In this document: piece by piece, positions 1-7,976 of the stretch | How positions within the stretch are numbered: the stretch's first letter is position 1 | Layout of the letters: every line of letters starts with the position of its first letter | From: Candidatus Bathyarchaeota archaeon | Lineage (GTDB): Archaea > Thermoproteota > Bathyarchaeia > TCS64 | DNA length: 64,000 nt | Assembly (NCBI GenBank): GCA_016783455.1 | Contig: JADHWN010000009.1 | Coordinates: 1 to 64,000, forward strand | Direction: 5' to 3' | The notes under the pieces: generated by a model | Seen by the model: only the letters and a program-made list of their open reading frames with translations | Told to the model about the DNA's origin: nothing | Database searches by the model: none | Program-made: the position numbers and the translations under genes

Positions 1-110
1 AAATCCTCTCCTCCATAGTTGTACCAACCCCACAATCAGCTTAAGTAACTTCCCAACACCATCGATCTTGCGCTGAATTAAATAGACCCAAGCAGCCCTC
101 CTAAAACAGG

Positions 111-545
111 ATGTCAAAGGATCACCCCACCTGGATAGAGGACCCACTCTACAACGAGATCACGTCTGTCATCCCCATCGCCTGCCTGGACCTCCTCGTA
201 GTCCACGACGGACGCCTCCTCCTTATGCTGAGGAACAACGCACCCGGGAAAGGAGTCTGGTTCGCACCCGGGGGAAGGATCCTCAGGGGAGAGACGCTGG
301 AGGAGGCGGTTACCCGCGTGCTCGGGAAGGAGACAGGGCTAGAGGCGACCCGGATAGAGCAGAAGGGCACCATGGCCCACATCTGGCCTCAGATCCACAC
401 AGTGACGACCTTCTACAGGGTGGACGTGGCCAGCGGCGACGTCGAGATGAACGACGAGCACAGCGACTACAGATGGATCACCGAGAACGCCGAGGACCTG
501 CACCCCTACGTCGCGGAGATGATAGAGCGGGCGGATATATTCTGA
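111..545 (+). CDS. Nudix hydrolase, GDP-mannose mannosyl hydrolase-like
   Basis: A 144-aa Nudix protein. The box at residues 54-78 starts GGRILRGETLEEA but lacks the usual REUxEE core, reading RVLGKETG instead. That degenerate form is typical of GDP-mannose mannosyl hydrolases, as is the later NDEHSDYRW segment. Such enzymes hydrolyse GDP-mannose or GDP-glucose in the cytosol; the substrate here is inferred. The gene stands alone just upstream of a VapBC pair. Its 3' end (from about codon 105) recurs as broken copies at 1629-1778 and 5079-5193, so it appears to be the parent of those tails. Length is normal for the family. Confidence 0.8.
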   Translation: MSKDHPTWIEDPLYNEITSVIPIACLDLLVVHDGRLLLMLRNNAPGKGVWFAPGGRILRGETLEEAVTRVLGKETGLEATRIEQKGTMAHIWPQIHTVTTFYRVDVASGDVEMNDEHSDYRWITENAEDLHPYVAEMIERADIF

Positions 546-853
546 GGACTGTGATCCCCCCCAATTAATGGTACCATTAAATGTGGAGGAAGACGCCCGC
601 GTTGCACCAACTCAACCAGCATACACTACGACAGGTTCAAAACACTCACCCCAGCAACCCACGTAACAGAGCAGCCCGCAGATATCAGGCTCACCGCGAA
701 GACTGTGAGACCATCGTCACACACGAACACCCGGTCCACCACCCCAGACAACCACACCAGCACCGAGGCAACGATATGCTCACCGTATGCAGGCATGAGA
801 GCCAGACAAACCACTAAATGGGAACCCATATAAACATGGGATTCAGATACAAA

Positions 854-1111
854 ATGGGGACAAACATGGAGATGGAGACCAAAAAGGTGGACACCCAGGG
901 ACGCGTCAGCCTGCCCCCCGAGTGGAGACGCGAAGCCCTAGACGAAAACAGAGAAGTAATAATACAGCGAGAAGGAGACACCCTGATAATAAAACCCAAA
1001 CCCAGACCAAACCTCACGGCACACTTCGACTCCATCACGGTAGACATACCCCCAGAAACCTTCCAGGACCCCCACATCCTACGAAAAACACTGTACGAGA
1101 CCAGAGGATGA
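854..1111 (+). CDS. vapB: AbrB/SpoVT-type antitoxin VapB1
   Basis: A small swapped-hairpin AbrB-family antitoxin. The hallmark KVDTQGRVSLPPEWR lies near the N-terminus, followed by REVIIQREGDTLIIKPK. The open frame begins at 818, but a TATA-like catataaac centred near 830 makes the ATG at 854 (or 866) the better start, giving a nearly leaderless transcript. The stop overlaps the VapC1 start in an ATGA junction, showing translational coupling. It should bind and neutralise the PIN toxin and repress its own promoter, as is usual for VapB proteins. Confidence 0.75.
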   Translation: MGTNMEMETKKVDTQGRVSLPPEWRREALDENREVIIQREGDTLIIKPKPRPNLTAHFDSITVDIPPETFQDPHILRKTLYETRG

Positions 1112-1527
1112 GATTCCTCGACGCGTCCACGTTCCTCTACGCCATCCTCAAACCAGCGCGGCAGCTGCCACCACAGATAGCCAAAAACAAGCTACGGGCA
1201 CAGGCAATAATCACACGAATACAGGAAGGCGAACCAGTGACCACGACCATCGTCCACCTCTCAGAGACAGCCAACATACTAGAGTCGAGAACCACACAGG
1301 GAGACGCCAGAAACATCATCCAAGACATCCTGGACACGAGCAACATAACCATCACCCCCGTCGATCAAATCCAGTACGAGGCAGCCGTCAAAGAAGCCGA
1401 AAACCACGACATCGGCATTAACGACGCGCTGGCATACATCACCATGATGGAGAAAGGGATACACGAGATATACAGCTACGACAAACACTTCGACAACCTC
1501 CCAGAGGTAACCCGAGTCTGGCGGTAA
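1108..1527 (+). CDS. vapC: PIN-domain toxin VapC1
   Basis: A PIN-domain ribonuclease of 139 aa read from the ATG at 1108, inside the track ORF that begins at 922. The PIN acidic residues are visible as RFLDAST at the N-terminus, a central SETANI, INDALAY and YSYDKHF near the end. It overlaps the VapB1 stop by four bases. VapC toxins cut tRNA or rRNA; the target here is unknown. The pair sits between the intact Nudix gene and a copy of the Nudix 3' end. Confidence 0.8.
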   Translation: MRFLDASTFLYAILKPARQLPPQIAKNKLRAQAIITRIQEGEPVTTTIVHLSETANILESRTTQGDARNIIQDILDTSNITITPVDQIQYEAAVKEAENHDIGINDALAYITMMEKGIHEIYSYDKHFDNLPEVTRVWR

Positions 1528-1628
1528 AAAAGCCAGGAACAACAGCAACGGCTTACACGTTTACCCGGTGATCAATAATCCACAACACCCAGATCACCCC
1601 GCACACAGCCCACACAAGACCGGACACC

Positions 1629-1778
1629 CACACAACGACCACCCCTCACAGAGTAGACATCGCCAGAAGCAACTTAGAGATGAACGGCGAGCACCGCCAG
1701 TACAGGTGGGTCACCAGCCCCAGCGACCTCCACCCCTACGTCGCGGAGATGATAGAACGAGCCGGGATCTTCAGATAA
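1629..1778 (+). pseudogene. Broken copy of the Nudix gene 3' end (tail copy 1)
   Basis: The in-frame stretch from 1653 reads VDIARSNLEMNGEHRQYRW and ends HPYVAEMIERAGIFR-stop. It aligns with the last 40 or so codons of the Nudix gene at 111-545 (VDVASGDVEMNDEHSDYRW, HPYVAEMIERADIF-stop). Similarity fades upstream of about 1629, and there is no start codon or Nudix box. The copy follows directly on VapC1, so it is a duplicated gene end and not an independent gene. Confidence 0.8.
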
Positions 1779-2211
1779 ACATGGAAGGATTCGCCCCTGG
1801 CTCAAGGTCATCCCCGTCTCGCCTTCGGAGCGCCCCCTATGCAGCCCTCAACGGAGATTAATTATTATTTTACATTACCCGAAGGTAACTATCAGGACAG
1901 CTAAGAACGCGTTATTAACCGCTCCATGAACGCATGGATTCACTAACCCTCATCCCAATCGAGGTATTACTGCAGCACATCCCAGCTGAACTCCGGGTAC
2001 CTGGGCCTCCCCGTCCTCCCGGGCCTTGCAGAGATCCCGTGCGCGCGAATCCAGAGGAAAAGAAGGAGATCATGGAGAGGTAGAAAACCAGGGTATATCC
2101 AATAGACATCGCTACCCCCGCCCGTCAAAAGATGATCGCTTTCACAGGTCATCCTCAAAATGCGCGACAAGTTTATGTATTCAAAATGTATACGTATTCA
2201 CGGTGTCCCGC
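1779..2211. other. Gene-poor stretch with a minus-strand gene fragment
   Basis: There is no intact gene here. On the minus strand the segment 1967-2025 reads GRTGRPRYPEFSWDVLQ-stop, which resembles the broken minus-strand fragment at 6364-6450 (PGRPRYSEFTWQLAE). Both look like 3' ends of one lost gene family. A CG tract (gtgcgcgcg) lies at 2039-2047. AT-rich TATA-like sequence at about 2171-2190 probably belongs to the VapB2 promoter. Confidence 0.45.
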
Positions 2212-2484
2212 ATGGAAGAGGTCATCACATCCAGATTCTCGGAGGAACTGGTCAAGAAGGTGGACGAGGCCGTCTCAAGAGGCCACTTCCGAAGCAGAAG
2301 CGACGCCCTCAGGGCGATGGTCGAAGAGTACCTAACAGAACACCCGGAGCTTTTCCTGGGAGAAGGGACCAGAGAACTGCTCACAAACGCACCAACCATG
2401 TCAGACGACGAGTTAGAGAGCCTCGGATTCAAGCTGTTTAAGGGCCTGAACGTGGCCAGACTCGTCGCCGAGGGCCGACGATGA
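2212..2484 (+). CDS. vapB: Ribbon-helix-helix antitoxin VapB2
   Basis: A 90-aa protein starting at the ATG of MEEVITSRFSEELVKKVDE, well inside the 152-aa track ORF, whose upstream part is non-coding. The N-terminal TSRFSEELVKKVDEAV followed by SRSDALRAMVEEYL is the beta-strand plus two helices of a CopG/ParD-like ribbon-helix-helix DNA-binding domain. The C-terminal half should wrap the toxin. AT-rich sequence with TATA-like elements (tttatgtat, aatgtatac) lies 20-45 bases upstream. Its stop overlaps the VapC2 ATG (ATGA). Confidence 0.8.
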   Translation: MEEVITSRFSEELVKKVDEAVSRGHFRSRSDALRAMVEEYLTEHPELFLGEGTRELLTNAPTMSDDELESLGFKLFKGLNVARLVAEGRR

Positions 2485-3032
2485 AAATGCTCCTCTATCT
2501 CGACACCAACATCATCCTCGCAAGGTACGCCCCAGACGAACCCCAGCACGAAGAAGCGAAAAACCTTCTAGTAAAAATAGAGGAAGGGAAGCTGGCCTCC
2601 GTGACATCCATCCTGACCCTGATCGAGGTGGTGAGCACGACAAGCAGGGCCTACAACAGGTTCAAGGGCGAACCTGAATCCATGAAACGGGAAGAGGTCG
2701 CCGGAGCCTTCCTCCGAAGAGTCTCAAACACCCAAAACCTGGGCTTCATCCCCACCGGCGGAGAGGTCTCCATAGACATCGAGGAACAAAAGGTCAAGCT
2801 CCCTGCACTATTTGCGGTCGCCCTTGAGATAGGCTCAAAGACCGGGGTAAAAACCCTAGACAACATCCACCTCGCATCAGCCCATATAGCATCACGAATC
2901 TACGGGCAGAAAATCGACTACTTCATAACGTTAGATGAGGATATCCTGAAGCACAAAGAAGAGATAAAGAACCTAATAGAGGTCAAGATCGCCACCCCAT
3001 CCGAAATATCCGAGATGACCTTTGACTCGTGA
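2481..3032 (+). CDS. vapC: PIN-domain toxin VapC2
   Basis: A 183-aa PIN-domain protein, longer than the usual 130-140 aa VapC. It begins MKMLLYLDTNIILARY with the first catalytic Asp in LDTN. A central IEVVS gives the conserved Glu, KTLDNIHLASA the third acid, and FITLDEDIL the fourth. It is coupled to VapB2 by a four-base overlap. The downstream hairpin and repeat R1a begin two bases after the stop. Confidence 0.8.
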   Translation: MKMLLYLDTNIILARYAPDEPQHEEAKNLLVKIEEGKLASVTSILTLIEVVSTTSRAYNRFKGEPESMKREEVAGAFLRRVSNTQNLGFIPTGGEVSIDIEEQKVKLPALFAVALEIGSKTGVKTLDNIHLASAHIASRIYGQKIDYFITLDEDILKHKEEIKNLIEVKIATPSEISEMTFDS

Positions 3033-3033
3033 A

Positions 3034-3134
3034 CTACCTCCCTACAAGTTGGGGGGCTTCCTGTTTCACAGGATAAGCTTGAACCGCCGCGCGCAGTCAG
3101 GTTTCTCATACGCGAAACGTTATCGTCCTACGGG
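3034..3134 (+). repeat. Dispersed repeat R1, copy a
   Basis: The copy starts with an imperfect hairpin (ctccctacaagttgggggg) and gcttcctgtttc, includes a CG tract at 3088-3094, and ends with aacgttatcgtcctacgg. The same blocks in the same order occur at 4960-5078 and, more weakly at the left, at 8646-8770. The hairpin with gcttcctgtttc could be an end of an IS200/IS605-type element, but no transposase is present, so this is only a suggestion. Confidence 0.55.
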
Positions 3135-3151
3135 GAAACCCTAATCTTCTA

Positions 3152-3194
3152 TTTATGTACAAAATAGTAATTTATTTATAATTTGTTACATAAA
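3152..3194 (+). promoter_or_regulatory. AbiE1 promoter with inverted-repeat operator
   Basis: Perfect inverted half-sites TTTATGTA (3152-3159) and TACATAAA (3187-3194) flank an AT-rich TATA region (atttatttataattt) just upstream of the AbiEi start. AbiEi antitoxins are known to repress their own promoters through inverted repeats. The second AbiE operon has a related ATGTAAC/GTTACAT pair at 10785-10823. Confidence 0.6.
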
Positions 3195-3202
3195 ATACAT
3201 CC

Positions 3203-3832
3203 ATGAAGCGCTTAACCAGATACATCCTAACCACGTTCGGCGACGAAACGGTGCGAAAAGCCAGCCTGGAAGACGCCTGCAAGAAGTTCGAGGCTGACCC
3301 GAAATACACGATCAACTACATGTCAGCCTACGGATACCTGGTTCGCATCCTAAACGACATCTACTATGTTAAAACTCTAGAGGAATTCTCGTTGAAGAAA
3401 GCCCTAGACCCGCATAGGATAATATCGATGGGACTAGAGGAGCTGGCCGCTAACTGGTACTTCGGCCTCAACACGGCGCTGCGAATGAACGGGGCAACTC
3501 ACGAGTACTCTGACACAATATTTGTGCTGAACGATAAGGTATACAGAAACAAGGAAGTCAGAATAGCAGAGACAAAAGTTAAGTTCATTAAAATAAGCCC
3601 AAAACTACTGGGTTTTGGAGTGGTAAAAGAAAATAGCATACGCTACTCTGATCTAGAAAAGACGATTCTCGACATCATCTACCTCTCCCGGTATAGGTCT
3701 GTACCGGAAGGCAGGATCGTCACAACAGTGGAGGAATACAAAGAAAAAGTGGACAGTGGGAAGATGCGCGAACACCTGTCAGCCTATCCATCGAAAGTAG
3801 AGGAGATCGCGAAGAATGCCGGACTTGTCTGA
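3203..3832 (+). CDS. abiEi: AbiEi-type antitoxin (type IV TA), system 1
   Basis: A 209-aa AbiEi-family protein. An N-terminal winged-helix region (residues 1-60) ends in LVRILNDIYYVKTLEEF, and the AbiEi domain follows with AANWYFGLNTALRMNG and later LEKTILDIIYLSRY. It should block the AbiEii nucleotidyltransferase indirectly and repress the operon. It overlaps the toxin gene by 17 bases. Base composition is less AC-skewed than in the second AbiE system, which suggests a separate origin. An inverted-repeat operator lies just upstream. Confidence 0.75.
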   Translation: MKRLTRYILTTFGDETVRKASLEDACKKFEADPKYTINYMSAYGYLVRILNDIYYVKTLEEFSLKKALDPHRIISMGLEELAANWYFGLNTALRMNGATHEYSDTIFVLNDKVYRNKEVRIAETKVKFIKISPKLLGFGVVKENSIRYSDLEKTILDIIYLSRYRSVPEGRIVTTVEEYKEKVDSGKMREHLSAYPSKVEEIAKNAGLV

Positions 3833-4724
3833 GTTCATCGGATTCGTTTCCAGCAAAGCCCGCGTCTACAAACCGTTGCTGATCGAACAGGACATTCTCA
3901 TCCACAGACTACTAGATACAATAAACACATCACCTCCGTTTACAGGCAACTACCTATTCAAAGGCGGAAGTTGCTTGGTAAAGTGCTATTTCGGGTACTA
4001 CCGCTTCAGCGTGGATCTGGACTTCACTTGGAAACACCAGACTCACTTCAACGTTGCCAAGAGCACGCTCCAGAGGCGTCTTAAAGATGAGACCACGTCC
4101 TTCGGTAAATCCCTTATGGAGGCAGCTAAGAAGCTTGACCTTGACTTCAAGAACGACCCAACGGATAGGCGCTACATCGAATTCGGTGGCAGCAAACGTA
4201 TGACCACATATAAGCTGTGGAAAGGAAAAGACATGATTAAAGTGCAGATCAACTTCGTTGAAGACCTGCTGTTCCCCGGCAAAAAAATCCAAGTTAGGAC
4301 ACTACTAGACAGCATTGAGCTGGAAAGGGACGAGCAAGCATACTTTAGCGAGTACCTTGAAGCTTACAAGACATTCATCGTTGAAGCATACGATGAACGA
4401 GAAATACTCTGCGAAAAGGTAAGGGCTATCCTCACAAGGAAGACCCAGAAGCTACGCGACTTTTACGACCTGTTTATGCTGGATGGGCATGGATTCAAAG
4501 CTGAGCAGTTCACCGAAGAGATTGTGCGCAAAACACGGGCATCGCTCCATTACAGAAAATACAGAAATAACCTAGAAGCCAATAAGGCGATCATTGAATT
4601 AGGTCATGATATACTTGAAAACCCGTACGAGAGAGGACTATTCATAACAAATCCGCCTACAGCTTTCGACAGGTTCATGGACAAAATGTCCGACCAGCTG
4701 AAAGAGCTAGCCGCAAGATTCTGA
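3816..4724 (+). CDS. abiEii: AbiEii-type nucleotidyltransferase toxin, system 1
   Basis: A 302-aa AbiEii/AbiGii-family protein. The signature KGGSCLVKCYFGYYRFSVDLD at about 49-69 contains the GS motif and the DxD acids of the nucleotidyltransferase fold. A later segment, CEKVRAILTRKTQKLRDFYDL, is the conserved lysine/arginine helix with FYDL. Related toxins modify tRNA acceptor ends or other substrates; the exact target here is unknown. It overlaps AbiEi and is followed by about 235 bases without a gene, then repeat R1b. Confidence 0.8.
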   Translation: MPDLSEFIGFVSSKARVYKPLLIEQDILIHRLLDTINTSPPFTGNYLFKGGSCLVKCYFGYYRFSVDLDFTWKHQTHFNVAKSTLQRRLKDETTSFGKSLMEAAKKLDLDFKNDPTDRRYIEFGGSKRMTTYKLWKGKDMIKVQINFVEDLLFPGKKIQVRTLLDSIELERDEQAYFSEYLEAYKTFIVEAYDEREILCEKVRAILTRKTQKLRDFYDLFMLDGHGFKAEQFTEEIVRKTRASLHYRKYRNNLEANKAIIELGHDILENPYERGLFITNPPTAFDRFMDKMSDQLKELAARF

Positions 4725-4959
4725 ATCAGCGGCTTTGCAGTTTCTGTAAAATGATATACATGCAGGTTTCTAAGTAAAAAGAAGACGTCTTTAAACCTTC
4801 AAACCCTACGTCTATACCCTCAAAGTCTCATCACCACGGTTCCTAACTGTCGCCATCACTCTCCCACACTAAAAAATCAAACCTTCTATACGAATTGGGG
4901 AGAACATTTTCTCCAAATCGGATAGACTAGAATATAACGTCATTCAACAGCGTGATCAA

Positions 4960-5078
4960 ACTCCCAACAAGTTGGGAGGCTTCCTGTTTCGCGCGCAACG
5001 TAATCGTCCTACTGGAAAACGATAATTAATCATAATTGTTTTCCTTCAGGACAATAAAGGTTATAAATCGTGCGCGCG
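4960..5078 (+). repeat. Dispersed repeat R1, copy b
   Basis: A perfect hairpin, ctcccaacaagttgggag, is followed by gcttcctgtttc, a CG tract, then aacgtaatcgtcctactgg and an AT-rich segment with the inverted ends ggaaaac and gttttcc. The last 80 bases match 8688-8770 almost base for base. It directly abuts a Nudix tail copy, so repeat and tail may have moved together. The 235 bases before it (4725-4959) hold no gene I can recognise. Confidence 0.65.
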
Positions 5079-5193
5079 CGGCCAGCGGCGACGTCGAGAT
5101 GAACGACGAGCACAGCGACTACAGGTGGATCACCGAGAACCTGCAACCCTTCGTCAGGGAGATGATAGCCCGATCTGGTATCTTCTTATTATC
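5079..5193 (+). pseudogene. Broken copy of the Nudix gene 3' end (tail copy 2)
   Basis: From 5081 the DNA matches 429-488 of the Nudix gene almost exactly (gccagcggcgacgtcgagat onward). It then diverges but still reads PFVREMIARSGIF. The frame runs on without the original stop towards the 3' end of fic. Near-identity over about 60 bp suggests a recent duplication or gene conversion. VapBC2 and AbiE1 lie between tail copy 1 and this copy. Confidence 0.8.
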
Positions 5194-5211
5194 TCTCGCG
5201 TGGCGCACGAG

Positions 5212-6132
5212 CTACCTCCCCTTCTTCACAGATTGTATGTACCTCTCGAGGTCCTCCCTTGAGATAACCCAGTTCCTCCCCTTCTTGAAGGCCCCGAGAG
5301 CCCCCCTCCTAGCCAGGAGGCTAAGGTACTCCTGAGAATACGGTACCAGCCGACTCGCCTCAGTTAGAGTCAGCAACCTAGGCTCCTCCAGAACCTGAAG
5401 GTAGACATCCAACGCCCTCTCCACACTCAACGCCACAAAGTCCACGAAGGCGGCAGGGTCGCCCATGTCCGCCTCTGAGAGGGCCCTCAGATACTTCCCC
5501 CTATCCCTGGAGGTGACGTTCACGATGAAAGGATATCCATATCTCATCAGGACGAGGTTCATGAGGAGCCGCGCCGCCCTCCCGTTGCCCTCCGAAAAGG
5601 GATGAATCTGAACGAACCTGTGGTGGAACACCGCTGCCAACTCGATCGGATTATACTCCTCGGGGTTCCCCTCAAGCCAGGAAAGGAGCTCCCTCACCCT
5701 CGTCCTCACCTCTCCGCTGGGCGGCGGAGAGAACGTCGCCCCCGCAACACGCACACCCGAGCTCCTATACCTACCTGCGTCCTCCTCAATGCCCTGCAGG
5801 ACCAGCTGATGTAACCGGAGGACATCCCCCTCACCCAACTCACCTCCATCCTCCACCAGCCCCTCCACGTACCGGATGGCGTCAGGATGGTTCCTGGCGG
5901 CCAGATGCTCCCCCAGAGACCTCCCACCGACCGTGACCCCCTCCTCGATGACCAGCCTCGTCTCCCGCAGGGTCAGGGTGCTGCCCTCGATGGCGTTGGA
6001 ATCGTAGGTGTACTCTATCATCAACTCGCCCCTGAGCCTCCTCACCAGCCCGGGGGGGAAGGGCCGATGGGCGTCCAACCTTGCCTTCTTCTCGAGTAAA
6101 CGTCGATGAATGCGTTGGTTGATCAGGGGCAT
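5212..6132 (-). CDS. fic: Fic-domain AMP-transferase with C-terminal DNA-binding helix
   Basis: A 306-aa Fic protein. The catalytic motif HPFSEGNGRAAR is at residues 177-188, with the family His and GNGR anion loop intact. An autoinhibitory helix motif SNAIEG at 45-50 places it in the class with N-terminal inhibition. The C-terminus (from about 253) reads LTLTEASRLVPYSQEYLSLL with a basic wing, like an excisionase/MerR helix-turn-helix. It likely adenylylates a cellular protein; the target is unknown. It has its own promoter with a long palindrome upstream (6157-6203), so it is probably self-regulated. Confidence 0.85.
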   Translation of the reverse strand: MPLINQRIHRRLLEKKARLDAHRPFPPGLVRRLRGELMIEYTYDSNAIEGSTLTLRETRLVIEEGVTVGGRSLGEHLAARNHPDAIRYVEGLVEDGGELGEGDVLRLHQLVLQGIEEDAGRYRSSGVRVAGATFSPPPSGEVRTRVRELLSWLEGNPEEYNPIELAAVFHHRFVQIHPFSEGNGRAARLLMNLVLMRYGYPFIVNVTSRDRGKYLRALSEADMGDPAAFVDFVALSVERALDVYLQVLEEPRLLTLTEASRLVPYSQEYLSLLARRGALGAFKKGRNWVISREDLERYIQSVKKGR

Positions 6133-6156
6133 CGCAGCCCAATTTAAGTCAGAACC

Positions 6157-6203
6157 GACATATAATAATATCGGATAAACATACTATAACATCTATCCGA
6201 TAT
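6157..6203 (-). promoter_or_regulatory. fic promoter with 10-bp inverted repeat
   Basis: ATATCGGATA (6168-6177) and its exact reverse complement TATCCGATAT (6194-6203) are separated by 16 bases. A TATA-like atataataat lies between the left arm and the fic start. The layout suggests an operator overlapping or upstream of the basal promoter, possibly bound by the Fic C-terminal helix-turn-helix. Confidence 0.55.
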
Positions 6204-6363
6204 GGAAACATCCAAACACGTTAACAACAAACAGATCGAGACAGAAACATCACTGAACACACGCCATCATCTGCGACAACCGCCCCTCCACACCATTGTC
6301 GTGCGCGCGAATAATCCCTAAGCCCACGAAACTTCCCCCATTCAAAAAGAAGAGATTTCGAAT

Positions 6364-6450
6364 CACTCAAGTTCATACAAGTCTGCCCAGCACTCCGCCA
6401 GCTGCCAGGTGAACTCCGAGTACCTTGGCCTCCCCGGCTCGTCCTCAGAA
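6364..6450 (-). pseudogene. Gene 3'-end fragment, minus strand
   Basis: The minus strand reads EDEPGRPRYSEFTWQLAECW and ends YELE-stop, with no start. It shares GRPRY(S/P)EF(T/S)W with the fragment at 1967-2025. No intact parent is in the window and I do not recognise the family. The rest of 6204-6712 shows only this, a CG tract at 6301-6309 and the fragment at 6582-6652. Confidence 0.45.
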
Positions 6451-6581
6451 ACGCTCAACGTCTCGGATACTTCCCTAACCTCCAAAGCGGCCTCAAACCC
6501 CTCGATTAAGAGGACTCGGTATAAACATTTTCGAAGCCAACAGCCTCACCGACGCTTCCTCAACCCATATACCCCTTCAAC

Positions 6582-6652
6582 CTTGACATCGCTAAGAGAG
6601 TAAATCTCCGGCTCCCCTTCAAAGAACGCCCCCAAGGATGCCCTCAGCCGTG
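6582..6652 (-). pseudogene. Broken copy of the 3' end of the 53-aa ORF
   Basis: The minus strand here gives LGAFFEGEPEIYSLSDVKV, matching the end of the ORF at 7405-7566 (LEAFFEGEPVLYSLDDVKV). DNA identity looks to be about 80 percent over 65 bases, with a one-base shift near ctgagggc. The TumE pair lies between this tail copy and the intact parent, the same layout as for the Nudix and terminase tails. Confidence 0.65.
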
Positions 6653-6712
6653 CGCGCGGCCGGTATACAGGCGACGACTGGAATCTTCTCCACGTCCTCT
6701 GCTCCGCCTGAG

Positions 6713-7078
6713 TCACACATACTTCGACGCTTCCACTAGCAGGTCTCTGATGGCAGGTCTCCTAGAGTGCTGAGGCTCTGATTTATCAGCCACATGCTTG
6801 TGATGCGGGAAGGTCTCAACGTCGGGGTAATGCGGCCGGTTATCGTATCTCAGAATCATCCTACCCCCGGCGTCTTGAAGGTGGTAGGCGTACTTATCAA
6901 CTTCACCGCGTAGCCGATACTCGAAAAGGCGGAGTTCGCCGCCGTTTATGAACCTCGCGACCAGCCTGATGTACCCCTCATCGCCGAGCCTCAGCCCGCT
7001 GACGACGCTAACATCAACAATCAGCGGGTGACGCTTTATCTCGTTGACGAGCTCGGTAAATCGTTCCTCTAGGCTCAA
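6713..7078 (-). CDS. TumE-family (DUF6516) toxin
   Basis: A 121-aa protein with the DUF6516/TumE signature: a strand ELRLFEYRL, then DKYAYHLQDAGGRMILRYDN, RPHYPDVETFPHHKHV and a helical end. The RYDN.PH.....FPHHKH run is the family hallmark. Known members are toxins of two-gene TA systems; the biochemical activity is not stated by the sequence. It overlaps the upstream partner gene by four bases and is translated after it. Confidence 0.75.
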   Translation of the reverse strand: MSLEERFTELVNEIKRHPLIVDVSVVSGLRLGDEGYIRLVARFINGGELRLFEYRLRGEVDKYAYHLQDAGGRMILRYDNRPHYPDVETFPHHKHVADKSEPQHSRRPAIRDLLVEASKYV

Positions 7079-7380
7079 GGTAAGATCTCTTTAAGGGCCT
7101 CTCTCTCCTTCGAGAGCCTCTTCAACAGGTCAATACATGTCTCCCACTCAAGGAAATCAACATCGTCCTCAAGAACGCCCTGACCGCTCCTCTCCTGAAA
7201 CTCCCTCGATGCGAAGCCATACCTCTCCTCAAAATCCTTCAACCTCAACTGAAGCTTACCTATCGTCTTATCCACATCGCTCAACCTCAGACTGAGGCTG
7301 CTGAGGACCACCCTCTTAACCTCCTCCTCCGGAATCTTCGTTCCAACGACCTCAATCTTAGCCGATACGCCCACCCCCAT
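7075..7380 (-). CDS. Probable antitoxin partner of TumE
   Basis: A 101-aa mostly helical protein. It has a short beta-like start (SAKIEVVGTKIPEEEVKRVV) and then a charged coiled-coil-like helix (DKTIGKLQLRLKDFEERYGF). I do not recognise a named domain. Its role is inferred from the four-base overlap with the TumE toxin and from the usual antitoxin-first gene order. No basal promoter element was clear upstream. Confidence 0.6.
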   Translation of the reverse strand: MGVGVSAKIEVVGTKIPEEEVKRVVLSSLSLRLSDVDKTIGKLQLRLKDFEERYGFASREFQERSGQGVLEDDVDFLEWETCIDLLKRLSKEREALKEILP

Positions 7381-7404
7381 TCAATTTAACTTTGCACAAC
7401 ACTT

Positions 7405-7566
7405 CTACACGACCTTGACATCGTCCAAAGAGTAGAGTACAGGCTCCCCCTCAAAGAACGCCTCCAAAGAGCCCTCAGCCAGTTTCATCACCGAAAGAGC
7501 CTCCCGATCACCTATCAGCAGATCTATCTTCTCATTCAACATGGACAGGAACTCCCTGATCTCCAT
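7405..7566 (-). CDS. Small ORF of 53 aa, parent of a duplicated tail
   Basis: Too short for the ORF track. From the ATG at 7566 it reads MEIREFLSMLNEKIDLLIGD and ends EPVLYSLDDVKVV. It may itself be the truncated end of a longer gene. I cannot name the family. Its last third is duplicated at 6582-6652, and it lies just upstream of the TumE operon on the same strand. Confidence 0.45.
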   Translation of the reverse strand: MEIREFLSMLNEKIDLLIGDREALSVMKLAEGSLEAFFEGEPVLYSLDDVKVV

Positions 7567-7754
7567 GAAGCCCACACTGAACTCTTCAGATCGATCTTCT
7601 TAAACATTCTTCTTAAGGCTCGAACCATGACGCCGACTATGCTCCGCTCCTCGTTCAACGCGGGAATGCAGGCAACGACGAACAGATCAGACTCAGTCAT
7701 GGAGACAACATGCCCGATACAGCGACATATGCTCCATCATGGGCCGCGTTCCAG

Positions 7755-7976
7755 TCACACCCATCCTGAGAACTCTCCCAAGAACTGCCCTGAGGAGCAT
7801 ACCTTCGTCCCAGAGACCTCTCCGCATCTCCGCAGATCCTCTCTCAGAGCCCTGTCCCCGGTGACAGCGAAATCCGGTTCACCCGCGATAACAGCAGCGA
7901 GAACGGGAACATCCTTCCTATCCCTGACCTGCCCCGCGCGCGCGCGAGACTGGACGGTGACCTCCCCAAAGTCCAC
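7755..7976 (-). pseudogene. Truncated PIN-domain (VapC-like) toxin
   Basis: The minus strand carries the C-terminal half of a PIN_3-type protein: VRDRKDVPVLAAVIAGEPDF, AVTGDRALREDL and a short tail. RDxxDxPVLAAA and VTGD are typical of this branch. The N-terminal half with the first catalytic acids is missing, and the frame enters through a 12-base CG tract (7935-7946). No antitoxin is seen. The plus-strand ORF at 7627-7983 is its shadow. Confidence 0.65.
7935..7946. repeat. Alternating CG tract (12 bp)
   Basis: cgcgcgcgcgcg is the longest example in the window of the alternating CG tracts that mark gene boundaries. Here it lies at the broken 5' edge of the truncated PIN gene. Confidence 0.7.

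Noticed and set aside
581-829. ORFs of 78 and 67 aa between the Nudix gene and VapB1
   Set aside because: No recognisable features and no promoter or ribosome site; possibly decayed DNA of a former TA gene.
3034-5078. Complete IS200/IS605 element
   Set aside because: Only hairpin-like ends are seen; no tnpA or tnpB frame lies between or near the copies.
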